From Gonocerus acuteangulatus (Eukaryota > Arthropoda > Insecta > Hemiptera > Coreidae), in NCBI GenBank assembly GCA_946811695.1, contig OX328123.1, positions 123,077,929 to 123,141,928 on the forward strand: 64,000 bases of DNA, written 5' to 3'. Positions 35,455-46,961 of this stretch are shown here, piece after piece (within the stretch, counting starts at the first letter, position 1; each line of letters opens with the position of its first letter). The notes below the pieces were generated by a model, which was given only the letters and a program-made list of their open reading frames with translations, did not search any database and was not told the origin of the DNA. Made by a program: the position numbers and the translations under genes.

Positions 35455-37222
35455 GTAGCGAAGTGAAAAAAAAGTGATTTTTCGAGTTTTTTATTTAAAA
35501 AATAAAAATGTTCCAAGGATTTTTTGATTTACGTATACCTCAATTATTGTTTATTGAGTTGCTCCGAATCTATTTCCGCAAAAATTAGCTTTCCCTCTCT
35601 CTCAATATCCAACTCAGATGAAGACCCTGGACAAAAATTATTAAAAGTAAATCATGGAATTACTAAATAGAGAGTTGTCAGATATTGAGAAGTATTGAGA
35701 TGGGTATAGGAATGTATCCGAGGGGAGATGCTTTTGAAGAATACCTTCACACATGGCTTCGTCAAGTTTTCATCCTGGATCTCTACACGGGACTGCTTAT
35801 TGAGATTAGCTTCTGTACCTTTCTCCTTTTCAGGCACTACAGATCTAAGGCGAATGTGTAACTCTGCCCAGGTCGGGAGGATAAACTAGTTATATTACCA
35901 CAAACTTACTCTTCGGGAGTTATTTTTTTTTAAATATTAATTAATATAAAAATGATCCCTTTGATAATAATATACTAGTTGATGTTCTTTTTGAATGAAC
36001 TTCAATGTCAATGACACAAACGACGTGTCTCTAATCAAACTACCACAAATTCTTACCCAAAAAGCATAAGAAACAGCATTAGTTTAGTGTCTACAATGGA
36101 GTTCGTTGAAACAAAACAAATTGTAGTATTTTATTTTTGTATTGTATTACTATATGTTTAACACATGCTATGGAGTTATACTCTCTCTCACTTAGCATAG
36201 ATTTTATTATACTTTACTTTCCTATATTGTAAAATTGGTACTAGAAATTAAGTAACTAGAATAGTAATAAGAAATTTGTATTTGGTATCAGGAATAGGTT
36301 ATAATTTCCATCATAATAAATAAATTAAAAAGAAAGAAACCTATAACATTTTTGAGTTATAACGATAGTATAATATATTCTAAAAACATTTTGTTCCTTC
36401 TGAGAAATATAAATACATGTGAATGAGATACTGAAGCCAATATCGTACTTCTGTGAATCTACTTCCTGATCCTGTATTATTTTATCTTATGGATTATCTA
36501 TTCTATTTATTTTGTTCATATTACACATTACTAACGTTGAATCGTCATAGTTACGAGTAAACATTATCGGGAATAGTTTCGACTTACAATGAATACAAAG
36601 GCTATGATTTATTATTTATAAGACCATTAACCATCAATGTATTTACTCGATTAAAGATAACAAATACCAATCCTTTTTTAATCATTATAAGTTCAACAAT
36701 TATTTCAACATCTCTACGAACCTTTCGGAAAACCCAATAAATAAATAATTTATTTCTGTGCTACCTTTAAATCAGCACGTCTTAATTTATTAGTGGAGCT
36801 TATAAAACAAACATACCGATTTCTGGATCGTGAAAAAGAAGTTTCTACGATTCGTAGACAATAATGTCAATTAGTGGTAAGCTGAGTAGAAACTTAATTA
36901 TCTAACTCAATGGAATGGATTAACTGGCATGGATTTATTTGATTTAATTAATCAGCAGGAGTAGCTGCCATTCAGGGTCAAGATCACAATAATATTGAAG
37001 CTGTTATAAAGATTAGTTTATAAATCAGAAATTCTTTATCCTCTTTAACAAGTGGGTCAAAAAGAACCTTATCCTTTAACAAATAGTTTGACTTATCCAC
37101 TGATTGACTCTGCAGTTTACTGGGAATAGTTGTTAAACACATTGACTTTCAAATTTACGGGCCTAGGATGCCAACTTTCACTAATTTGGGCGAGGAAACT
37201 CTTAGTTATTTTGGACACCAAC
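35454..37222. other. AT-rich stretch, no supportable gene
   Basis: No frame with a recognisable domain and no repeat relative found. Confidence 0.4.
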
Positions 37223-37491
37223 AGTGGGCATATATAAGGGGGGGCTGAGGGGGCTGCAGTCCCTCCCGAAATTTTGATTTGATGGTAAAAACCTGTCATA
37301 AAACCCTTAAAAATAAATTAAATAAGATCACTTAGTTCATAAAACATATTTTATTTTACGTGTAATAGCGTTTTAGTTGCCTAAAACTATTCCAAGCTCT
37401 AAATGTTTAGTATTCCATACCCCGGAAATGGTCTCAGTCCCCCCCGAAATTTTCCCAGCCCCTCCCGAAATTATTTTCTATATACGCCCAT
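37223..37491. mobile_element. MITE family D, complete copy with 9-bp target duplication
   Basis: It begins AGTGGGCATATATAAGG and ends CTATATACGCCCAT, an inverted pair of about 12 bp. GACACCAAC stands on both sides (37214-37222 and 37492-37500). The interior has G/C-rich subterminal blocks with CTCCCGAAATT and an AT-rich body shared with 8536-8770 and 40938-41155. A 9-bp duplication is the size made by Mutator-like elements, but the family assignment is an inference. Non-coding. Confidence 0.78.
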
Positions 37492-37500
37492 GACACCAAC

Positions 37501-38647
37501 TCACTTAGACCACCAATTCAGTGTACCCCGAAATGCTGAATATTACAGTGGCGATTGAATATTACTGGATAGATTTTCCTCGGTTTGGTTTTAGTCGGTC
37601 TTTAGATCTATAAATTGACTAGAGTATCTGAAGTCTTTAGGAGAAAAAAAATAATCAAAGGAATTCATCGGATCAGTGACATCCAAGTCAACCCGGAGGC
37701 TGGAACTATTTTTTTTTTTCAAGTAGGTAAATTTGAAAGAGATGCTTTCCGGTCTCTCCTTCATTTGTTTTTTTTTTCTAAAATGCCATCACCAAAGGAA
37801 AGATTCTTCCCTATTCAGGAGGAGATGAAAGAAGCCACCTTAGACGTCAGGAGAAATCTGCTTGTATCGACACGTCAGTTCCGCGGGTAACCCTGCTGTG
37901 TAAAATAAATGCTAATCCAGAATATAGATATTAAGTTTGAGATCAAAGGCAAGTTTGCGATCAAAGGCAAGTTTGAGGAAAATAGTTTAAAAAATTGTAT
38001 TTTCAAAACGGCTAAATGTGGTTGAAGAAATATGAAAAAAAAAATAATTAAAAAAATGGCCATAGGTACTGAGAAGGAACTGGTTAGGATTTTTTACGCG
38101 ATGAAATCTGTATTTTTCCTTACAAAATCTGTATTGCTTACAATCTGAGCTTCTAAAACCAGAGAATATCTTCTTCTTATCAAGTTTTAAATAATACAAC
38201 TTTGTATCATTCAAAATTCTAGTTATTAGTTAAAATTCTAGTGGAATTTTAATGGTGAGATGGCAATTTTCCTTATTCCGAATCGGTAGTGGAAAGAAGT
38301 CCCAATCATTACATTAAGAGATAAATGCTAAAAAGAATGATTCCGTGCTCATCACTCTAAAAGCTGTGGGTAGAGTACCTCGACCTTCTATTATTTAGTT
38401 TAATATTTTCCAAAAGAAGAAAACTTAGCGAAGAAACCAAAGCGGACAAGAAGAAAGAAACCTCAAGGCTATTCGTCTTAAGAAGAGGAATGGGTTGCGT
38501 CGAGGACTAGTAAAGATTATATTATCATGGCTGAGTGGGAAAAATCTTTAACATAATAATTTATAATAAAATCTCGAAAACCAGATGAGAGGTTATTTAA
38601 TAAAGAATGAAGGCATGCAAAATTATTAAAAATTGTGGGGATTCCCA
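37501..38647. other. No supportable feature
   Basis: The plus frame at 37615-37890 has no recognisable domain. A short tandem piece (GATCAAAGGCAAGTTTG) is duplicated at 37945-37976. Confidence 0.4.
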
Positions 38648-39909
38648 CAAGGGAAGTACACAGTGGTAGGGTGACTGATTTGGTGCATCGAGAAATAGTC
38701 GACACGTGTCCGAGCGTTCCGTCCAATGCACGGCAGAAATCTCTTCGTGTTTTCGAATCAACGTTTTATGGAAATAAGTTTATATTCGATTTTTATTTTG
38801 AGAACCATTTCTTACATGTACCATCTGAGATAATAGTCATTTATAAGGTTAGAAAAAGGAAGCTCTCTTATTTTCAAAGGGCCAAGGACGTAAAAATCAG
38901 ATTATCTTAAGGTGAGATATTGAATTTCAAAACGTCACGTAAATTTTTCGCTTTCAAATTTTTATCCTCAACCGGACAGGAAAAAATTATTATTTTTTAT
39001 TTTAGATGATATTTACCAAATTGAAGTATCTTGGGGGTGCTGATTTTAAATCTTCTATTATATTTGATTTTAAAAAATGTGTAATGCTTGTTAACTTGAA
39101 AACGTAAGAACAATCTGAATTTATTTTACGAAATAAAAATTATTTTTTAACGATTGTATTTTTTCATTAATCTACTTTCTAAAACAAATGTATTGGTGAA
39201 AGAATCACGTCGATATCATTTTCCAAACTCGATTTATAAAATAAAGCATTTTCGATCTATTTTATTTGTCAGCTCCTAAGGCGCGTTGGACTCACTTAGG
39301 TTTTCGGTAACAGATTTTTGCTAGGTGAAAATAGGAAACGCATTTGAAACACTGTGTTGAAGAGTCCCTTTGTCTTTCCCATGTTATTATAAAATTTAAT
39401 ACTGCCTTAATATTAGTGGCAGACTTGGGTTGCTCTAAATCGTTGAGTTTGATGGTGAATATTGGGAGTTTTAATGTCTGGTTATCACTCTTCATAAACT
39501 GGGTCAGGTCTAATACGTTTACGTTTTGTTTACAAGATCAGCCTTGATTTCTTCTACAGGAATATCAGGGGGTTGAGCATCTTGATTGTTTTTCTTCAGA
39601 TGATGAGTATGTGGGATATTCCCCTCCGCTTTCCGTCCGATGCACGACAGAAACGCGCATTGGACGGACACCAAAAATACCCTACCGTCATTTGACAAAA
39701 TAATGACTTCTATAGAGTGTACTATGCAAAACGATTTTTGACTTTAAAACGGATGCCAGATTTGTATTTAGCACAATAAAAGGGACTTAGTCAGCTACTA
39801 AGGTGCATTGGACGAAACGCTCGGACACGTGTCGACTATTTTTCAATGTAGAATCACCAGAAAAAAAAATGGGCCAAATTGGTGACCCCACTACTATATA
39901 CGCCCCTTG
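38648..39909. mobile_element. DNA transposon family C with ~90-bp terminal inverted repeats
   Basis: The left end CAAGGGAAGTACACAGTGGT and the right end, read inward, CAAGGGGCGTATATAGTAGT begin inverted repeats. These continue through GTCGACACGTGTCCGAGCG and GTCCAATGCAC. Partial copies at 8771-9284 and 14965-15219 share the body and right end. A retroelement gag fragment occupies 39292-39653. No transposase frame remains and no clear target duplication is visible, so the superfamily is open; the CAAGGG start would suit hAT. Confidence 0.68.
39292..39653 (-). pseudogene. LINE gag-like ORF1 fragment (PRE_C2HC-type region and zinc knuckle)
   Basis: The frame at 39292-39495 ends in a CX2CX4HX4C knuckle, CFKCVSYFHLAKIC, preceded by a stretch with PIFTIKLNDLEQPK. 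Further 5-prime on the minus strand, in another frame, PPDIPVEEIKADLV (about 39545-39590) matches the usual start of this gag region in Jockey/I-type ORF1 proteins. The fragment is therefore frameshifted and truncated on both sides. It interrupts family C, and similar GCGCGTTGGAC / GCGCATTGGAC bases flank it, perhaps an 11-bp target duplication with one change. Confidence 0.68.
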
Positions 39910-40937
39910 TCAGTGGTGACTTTTGCTGGTTGTAGTCATTTTAAAAATGTTTTTATCCTTGTGGAGAAAAGGACATGTAAAAACAACAAATATTGCTGGA
40001 ACTAACAATGCATTTTCGAATATAAAATCACATATAGGGATTTGCCGTTGTCACCTTTCCAACTGCTCCAGTGACATGCCCGTCACGGTTCCAAAATACC
40101 GTTCCAGTTCCATTGGCGTTACAGCTTTGACTTCCACCTTCAAAGTTTGTTTAAACTTGTGAGCTAAACCTTTTCTTCAATTACATTTAAATTAATTATT
40201 AAATTTTATTTTAGCACTTTTTGAACTTTTGACTTTTTTTAGAAAGTCCCCAATCATTCCTCTTCTTTGTTGAGGGATTCTACGCAATTCCGTGAGAGGA
40301 ATACTATAAAATATATATTCCCACATTACATAAAAGAAGTAGACCCGTAAGCTTCGAAAGTAATCAAAAGTAATTGAATTCCCGCTTGATTTGAGAAAGC
40401 GAAAACTAATCATCTGCTACTTGAAATTGAGTTCCTTTATACTAGGAGTTGGCGAATTCATCGGAGGCTGGAAGTAATTCAAGCTGGCCTTAGGCCTGGA
40501 GCAAGTTATGAAGGAAGCCCTTGGGTGCAGGCCAGCTATGGCTTCTTCAAAATCAGGAATAGGTCACTACCTCTAAACAACGGCTAAGGTAATATAATAT
40601 CTCAACAAAATATTTAATAGGACTTGACTGTGAGCACACGTGTATTCAATTTAACCAGAAATAAAACTACCCACAATTGATTCAGAATGACACCCACATT
40701 AAATGCATGTTTCCATAAGAAGTGACAAATAAAAACATTCTTACATGGTTAGTTGAGATTCGACTAAAGAATGACTACATAGTTTGGGAAGAATCTTTCT
40801 GAACTTTGCAGCTTGCTCTTTGCCAGCCTACTTTAGAATGAAATGCCAGTGGGTGGAGAAAGACCAAAAGAAGTACAAGTTTTCATGAAGTAATAACATA
40901 TTTAATTTAATTAAGTGTTAATCACAAGTGTATATCG
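39910..40937. other. No supportable feature
   Basis: Frames at 39923-40162 (plus) and 40192-40413 (minus) have no recognisable domains. No repeat relative found. Confidence 0.4.
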
Positions 40938-41155
40938 CGCGCTGCAGCCCCCCAACCCCGAAATTTTTATTTAATTATTAAAAATATGTCATAAAACATT
41001 AAAAATGAATTAGAAAAGATCACTTAGTTCAGAAAAATATTTGTTGTTGTAATAGCCGTTTAGTTGGCTAACTATTCTATGTTCTAGATTGTTAGTTATC
41101 CATGTCCCACAAAAGCCCCCCCCCCCGAAATTATTTTCTAAACCCCCTCATGAAT
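40938..41155. mobile_element. MITE family D, diverged copy
   Basis: It shares with 37223-37491 the order CTGCAGCCCCCC, TAAAAATATGTCATAAAAC, GATCACTTAGTTCA and a terminal CCCCGAAATTATTTTCT. Terminal repeats are degraded and no target duplication was found. Confidence 0.6.
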
Positions 41156-41357
41156 AATAAACGAAAATAGACTTCCTTTTTATTTTCCAAACATTTGTTA
41201 CAGATTTGAGTCAATGAGAAAATACCAAACGTTTAAGCGAGCGCTTTGCCTTAAAAATAAAGGTTTTCAAATTAATAAATTATGTATCAGAAAGATCTTG
41301 ATGAGAGTTAGAGCTGCAGTAGTATGTGTGTGCGTGATTTTATGATATGAAGTTATT

Positions 41358-41540
41358 TTTTAATTTTTTTTTACGGCGCATCGACATAATACTTGGCAAT
41401 TAGCGCCGACATCCAGGGTGCAGCCAGGAATTTTCTCAGCGAGCCTTGAGATGAGAAAATTCCTGCCGGAGGTGGGAATCGAACCCACCATCTCCCGCTT
41501 ATGAATCCAGCGTGCCAGCCACTAGACCACGGGAGACGCC
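41358..41540 (-). mobile_element. tRNA-derived SINE, complete, with 15-bp target duplication
   Basis: A perfect duplication TGATATGAAGTTATT flanks it at 41343-41357 and 41541-41555. On the minus strand the head starts GGCGTCTCCCGTGGTCTAGT, with an A box (TGGTCTAGTGGCT) and a B box (GGTTCGATTCCCACC) of a Glu-like tRNA type. A perfect 14-bp stem, CAGGAATTTTCTCA and its complement, follows. The 3-prime tail holds CGGCGC ... GCGCCG and an A-rich end. The intact pol III promoter and perfect duplication mark a young insertion. The 3-prime tail matches that of the 5S-derived SINEs. Confidence 0.93.
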
Positions 41541-41589
41541 TGATATGAAGTTATTATAATCAATTGCATAATTCTTTTCTTTTTTTATT

Positions 41590-44470
41590 TTTTTTTTCTT
41601 GGTTTTTAAAGACCACTCAACCACTATTGGGTCATTTGTGCCTCTTGGTCGGTCCATTGGTAGCATCGAACGCAGAGACCGAGCCCGACGGCCAGCGGGA
41701 GGCGGACCTAGCCAAGGTCGAGTAGAGTCCCCGTGCCAGTCCTACCTTAGTGGCCCGCATCTGGTGACTGGCTGCTAGGTCTATGATAGAAGGTGTGCTT
41801 GCTGGTGCCAGGGCAACCACACCTTCACAGACCGCATGTGGGGGGGCTCGTCCCCAACCCTAGCCAAGCCCATCGCTCCCGCCGACCCACGCGCCCCGCC
41901 TCCGCCCCGAACGCCACCAACGGTCAAAGATAAAAAGTAATTATAACAAAATTTTCCTAAGTAAATGTCTTAATAATTTGAATTATATCAATTAATCATG
42001 GCTTATACAATTTTTAAGGGACTAATATGTTTTACATTTACTGTTAAGTGAGTTTGAGATGAAATTTTTATCGAAATATATTCTAGAGGCCAATACTGTT
42101 TATAATAGGTGTTGATTGGGTAAAAGATTTTACTTTACAATTAAGAATCGCTAAAGTCAGAACTAAATTTTGTTTTTCAAATTGGTTTTATCAAGGAAAG
42201 AAAAAATATTTGTCAGATGAACTGAATTATCGCCTAGTAGCTCTCTATTGATGTATCGGGAGACTCAGTCGAACTCGCTCGTCTTCATATGCCCTACACT
42301 CCGTCAGGATATGCTTTACAGTGAGGGGCACGCCACAAACCTCGCACTCCGGAGGCTCCCCCCTCTCCATGAGATAGCCGTGTGTTAGTCTTGTTGTTGT
42401 CAGTCTTGTTGTCAGGCCTATGCATAATCTTGAGAGGATCACTGATTCCCTCCTATTATCCCGCTCCGAACTTGCCCACTTACACACTTCATCCTTAATC
42501 TCCCTGAGTTTATCTCCCAATTCCATATTAATCCACTCCCTTTGCCAAATCTTTATTGTTTCAGACTTAACTATAGAATTAATGTCTCTGAGTGGGATAC
42601 CTAAGAATTTAAAACCGCTTATAGAAGCGTTTTTTGCTAGCTCATCCACCACTGTATTTTCTTTAATGTCACAATGACCAGGGATCCAGACGAAATTAAT
42701 TTTGAACATATTTTTATTCAATTCGTTAATACTGTATAGAATGTCGGAAATCATACTATCATGGGTGTAAATATTCTGTAAACTAATTATTGATGATAAT
42801 GAATCAGTACAAATAACGATATTAGAATGGCTAGGTGGAATAATATTTAATGTTTTTTTAATTGCTAATAGTTCGGCGGAATAACTAGAACAATGAGGAG
42901 AGAGAGAAAACAAGTATTGTCGTCCTTCGCAGAGGGCGGCAGCTCCCACACCATTAGCACTTTTCGACCCATCTGTATATATGTACGTGGAAGGAGGCAT
43001 ACTTGCTTTAATTTTATTTAACTCTGCAGAGTAAAAATATGGCGGAGTTTTTTTTTTTATATGTTTAGTTAATATTAGATTAACAAGCGGTGGTATGAGA
43101 GTCCAAGGTGGAATTTGAAGTGGCGAAGAGGTTAAAATGTTTTCATATTTTAAATTTATTTTTGACAGGAATATTTCAGCTCTAGCGGGGAAGGGTGCTT
43201 TATTATAGGCCATGTAATCGTTCTCCCAGTTAGTTTCCAAAATAATGTTGTTAATAGGATGATGAGGTTGTGACTTTACAGATAGATAATATTTCGTTGT
43301 TAGAATTTCTCTCCTGTACTTGAGGGGCAATTCTCCAGCATCCACTAGCAGACTTGGGGCTGGACTAGAGCGAAAGGACCCCGTGGCTATTCTTATCCCA
43401 GAATGATGTACGGGATCAAGCATTTGAAGAATACGAGGGCTCGCTGACCCATACGCCATACATCCATAATCCAGATTAGATCTGATCAGTGACCGATATA
43501 GCATCAACATACTTGTTCGATCACCTCCCCAGTGAGTGTTACTCAGTAATCTAAGCAGGTTTAGGGATCTATTACAATTATTTTTGAGGCTTTTAATTTG
43601 AGGCAACCAAGTGAAATGTTTATCTAAAGTTAAACCTAAATATTTTATGGAGTCAGCTGTTTCTAAATCTATTCCATCCAAGTTGAGGTATCTTATAGTG
43701 TTCGGTGTTCGTTTATTAAAAAGAATACTTTTAGATTTTTGAGCAGATATTTTGAACCCTTGATTTTTCCTCCACAGATTGATTTTGTTTAGAGCCTCCT
43801 GCATACATTCATATAGATAATCTATATTTTCACCTACGGAATAAATTATTACGTCATCGGCAAATAATATAATTTGTATCTCCCTTGAAATTTCTCTTCT
43901 TAAGCCATGCATTGCTAACAAAAATAATTTTGCACTGGAGACGCCTCCCTGTATCACACCATTTTCCTGACTAAACTCATCAGAGTATTTTGAGCCAATC
44001 CTAACCTGAAAAGTCCTTGAATTGAGGAAGTTTTCGAAAAACTTCAACATATTTCCGTTTATACCACATTCATTCAAAGTATTTAAAACCGATCTTCTCC
44101 ATACTCTATCGAATGCGCACTCAATATCAATAAAAACTGCTAATACTTTATTTTTTTCGCGGAACGCCTTTATGACAGCAGTTTCAATGGCTACGAGATT
44201 GTCCCGCGTACTACGACCCTTCAGGAATCCACTCTGCCATTCATCTATTATACCTTCCTTTTCAAGATACCATTCTAAGCGGTTCATAACTAATTTCTCC
44301 AGTAATTTACTAAGTGAACAGGTCAGCGAAATAGGTCTATAGCTAGTTATTTGGTGGGAAGGTTTATCTTTTTTTGGAACAGGGATAATGATAGCTTTTC
44401 TCCACAAGTCTGGAAATAAACCTGATTTGAATATTCCATTAAGAATTGCATAATTCATAGTGTTCTACTA
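41590..44470 (-). pseudogene. I-superfamily LINE ORF2: reverse transcriptase, RNase H and zinc knuckle, 5-prime truncated
   Basis: The long frame (42245-44458, 737 aa) starts just before RT block 1. It has PISLTCSLSKLLEK, FIDIECAFDRVW (109-120) and FADDVI (199-204, catalytic DD), and a thumb with IKYLGLTLDK. RNase H follows with TDGSK (D495), SAEL (E529), TDSLSS (D551), PGHCD (H595) and VDELAK (D605). A CX2CX7HX4C knuckle spans 705-721. A micro-duplication repeats RLTT before LTHGYL. The annotated stop at 42245 is premature: the normal C-terminal stretch continues in another frame to about 42163. The N-terminal endonuclease is missing. The 3-prime UTR is GC-rich (41640-41930) and ends in a poly-A of about 41590. 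Confidence 0.9.
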
Positions 44471-44845
44471 ACAGCAATATTAATACATTAACTACCTAAA
44501 ATTTCCTTAAAATTATTTTTTGTCTTAACTATTGGTGGCGGTCGGGGCAGAGATGGAGCGCGTGGGTAGGCGGAAGCGATGGGCTTGGCTAGGGTTGGGG
44601 ACGAGCCCCCCCCCCCTTGCGGTCTGTGAAGGTTTGGTTGCCCTGGCACCAGCAAGCACACCTTCTAACATAGACCTAGCAGTCAGTCACCAGATGCGGG
44701 CCACTAAGGTAGAACTGGCACGGGGGACTCTACTCAACCTTGACTAGGTCCGCCTCCCGCTGGGCTTTGTCTTTGCCTTCGATGCTTCTACCGACCAAGA
44801 GGCATAAATGACATATATAGTGGTTGAATGTCCTTTAAAAAAATA
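44471..44845 (+). mobile_element. Inverted 3-prime end copy of the same LINE family, head to head with ORF2
   Basis: This is the reverse complement of the 3-prime end of the LINE at 41590-44470. Matching landmarks include TTGGTGGCGGTCGGGGC, AGCGATGGGCTTGGCTAGG, CCAGCAAGCACACCTTCTA and GACCAAGAGGCA. Similarity also extends into the less GC-rich part upstream (44490-44525). The segment ends in an A-rich tail. It lies directly against the truncated 5-prime end of the ORF2 copy, making an inverted-repeat unit of about 3.2 kb. The simplest readings are two insertions or an aberrant twin-priming event. Confidence 0.75.
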
Positions 44846-45832
44846 TATGCAATATAAGCAGCTAACCTGTGTAATATCAAACAGATCTAATTCCTTATAT
44901 TATTTTTTTATCAGTTTTAAAATGAACCTATTTCTACATAATGAGTAGAACATAGTTTGAAAGAAGCGAACTAACCTTATTTAACTAAGCCTATTGGACC
45001 TTGAATAATTTAAATTATTTAACGATGCACCACTTCCAGGTAAATTGGATCGAGTCTCTTTGTCGTTATGTGTTGTTTTTGAATTATTCTAAATAACAAA
45101 CAGAGGAAAATAACCTGTATTGTTGGAGAAGGAATGACTCTATCTCCATTATTTAAGAGCACAATTTAACGGTTTTCCTCAAAGCTCCTTGGTGGGATCC
45201 TATAAAGTTCTATCCGCGCTGGCTTTAATAAAGACAACTTATAGGAAAGCCATTTTCCAGGCCGTTAGCCTAACTCCTACCAACTCTTTTAGATCCGGAA
45301 CATATTTTTATTATTTGCCCCTCCTTTGGCGTAGAAGGAGCCGGTCGGTGGAAGGAGGGGATGAGATGAGCGGAGGTACTTATTATTTGTGAGATAGTCT
45401 ATAAATCAGATCAGGCGAACGAGGGAGCTAACCCACCCCGTAAGTCAAGGGGTGAATATTGCCAATCTAACCCTCCTCACATATTCCCTACACGCTATAG
45501 AGGAGCACATACAAAAAATAATAAGGAAAGAAGAAAAAAAAATAAGAGAAAAGAAAAGTAGGTTTTTCCTTCATTTAATTCAGGGGATATTGAAGCCTTC
45601 TTGTTTCTCTTTACCTACGATATACTTCGCGAAATAAACATTTCGGATAATATACTTGTTTAGCCGTTTCGCTACCCCCTTCTTTTCAAGGATGAATCTC
45701 TTGTCAAAACGACATCCATTCTATTTAAATCCCATCTTTTTTTTTGTTGCTGACACTGCGAATTATTCGTTATAAAGCCCAATCGAGTTTCCCCATGGTT
45801 TAGTGCAGAGGTAGTCAACCTTCTTTTAGCAC
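44846..45832. other. No supportable feature
   Basis: Non-coding by inspection. Frames at 45189-45392 and 45452-45637 show no domain. Confidence 0.4.
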
Positions 45833-45937
45833 TTTTCGAAGAAACTAGCTATTGAGGTAGCCCTCTTCCCAGATTTTTAAAACATTCATCATCAAATCTT
45901 TATCGATCTTACCTAGTAGACACGCCAAAATTTCGCC

Positions 45938-46015
<78 letters not shown>
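45833..46015 (-). mobile_element. Helentron-like family B, copy B4 (3-prime end)
   Basis: The 3-prime part only: CTTTTCGAAG-type hairpin remnant, CTAGCTATTGAGGT, AAATCTTTATCGATCTTACC, and the (TA)n tract at 45942-46013. The remaining body is absent, so this copy is truncated at the microsatellite. Confidence 0.62.
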
Positions 46016-46317
46016 CCCTGGCTCCCTGATATTTCCCACCGACAGGCCCTCTCGGACAGGGAATTTCCATATGAAAAAAAATTCATAATTTCATTTTTTT
46101 TTTATTTTTTATTTATTTTATGTTCAAGGCAGGAACAGAAAAAAGGGGAGAATTGTATGCGTTGTATGTACATATATTTTCAAATCCTTCTTCTCTTTCC
46201 CTCACTGTCCTATTTGGAATATGTTGGTCCCTGTAACGCAACATCTGGGAGGCTGGGAGGGTAGCATGAAGAATCTTAAAAACATGGTCTTTTTCCAATA
46301 TGTTATAGAGTTTTAGT
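46016..46317. other. No supportable feature
   Basis: Short spacer with a T-rich run at 46096-46122; nothing recognised. Confidence 0.35.
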
Positions 46318-46531
46318 CATTTTGTTCTATATATTTTCAACTTTTGTTCTTTCCTTATATAATAACAGAGTTACTACTAGTTATTTATGCTTTTATTTTG
46401 AATATTGTATAGTGTTTTCGGTATTTTTTACTACATTTTTTCAATTTTTTATTACATACTATTTCATTATAAATAGTTAAATATATATGTACATATTTTG
46501 GATTTTAATTTACATGAAAATCCGTTCCCTA
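46318..46531. mobile_element. hAT fragment related to 14653-16526 (unoccupied B1 site)
   Basis: This matches the right part of the hAT element without the B1 insert: AACTTTTGTTCTTTCCTTAT, ACTACTAGTTATTTATG, then directly TGTATAGTGTTTTCGG and TTTTTTACTACAT. It ends AAAATCCGTTCCCTA at 46531. The left end is missing. Its value is as an empty site that defines the ends of B1. Confidence 0.68.
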
Positions 46532-46961
46532 AACATAACTAATCCCATAATCGTTATCGTATAACGGCTTACAGTAGTATTTGTGTACCACCGTTATCTT
46601 TACCAAGAAGAATGCAAAATTGACAAGATAAAAATCGTAGGAGATACGGTTTTGGTTTAAAAGGCTTGCAAGTATGCTCTAAACGTGTATTTTGATGTAA
46701 GGAGTCTCATTACTTTCACTTAAAACATAATATATTTGAACCGTTTTCGAGAAAAGAGAAAACACTGAATTTTGGTTTCAGGTACTCCAAAATGTATGTA
46801 TGTTTACGAACCCACATACATGTATATATATTATTCTTGCAGTAAAGGCCTTATAGGTCAAAAAATTGTTTTAAACTTCGTATATACCATTTTATTTTGT
46901 ATATGTCGACTAGTTTCTGGCACTTGGTGTCTCTTCACAAGACAAACGTTTCTGAAATTTT
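46532..46961. other. AT-rich sequence with a possible Helentron-like scrap
   Basis: ATTTGAACCGTTTTCGAGAAA near 46735 resembles the family A body. Nothing else is recognised. Confidence 0.35.

Noticed and set aside
34918..35516. Long Tyr-Ile repeat frames
   Set aside because: They are translations of TA microsatellite on both strands and are not coding.
41465..41540. Genuine tRNA gene on the minus strand
   Set aside because: The cloverleaf is imperfect (anticodon arm), it continues into a SINE body, and a 15-bp target duplication encloses the whole.
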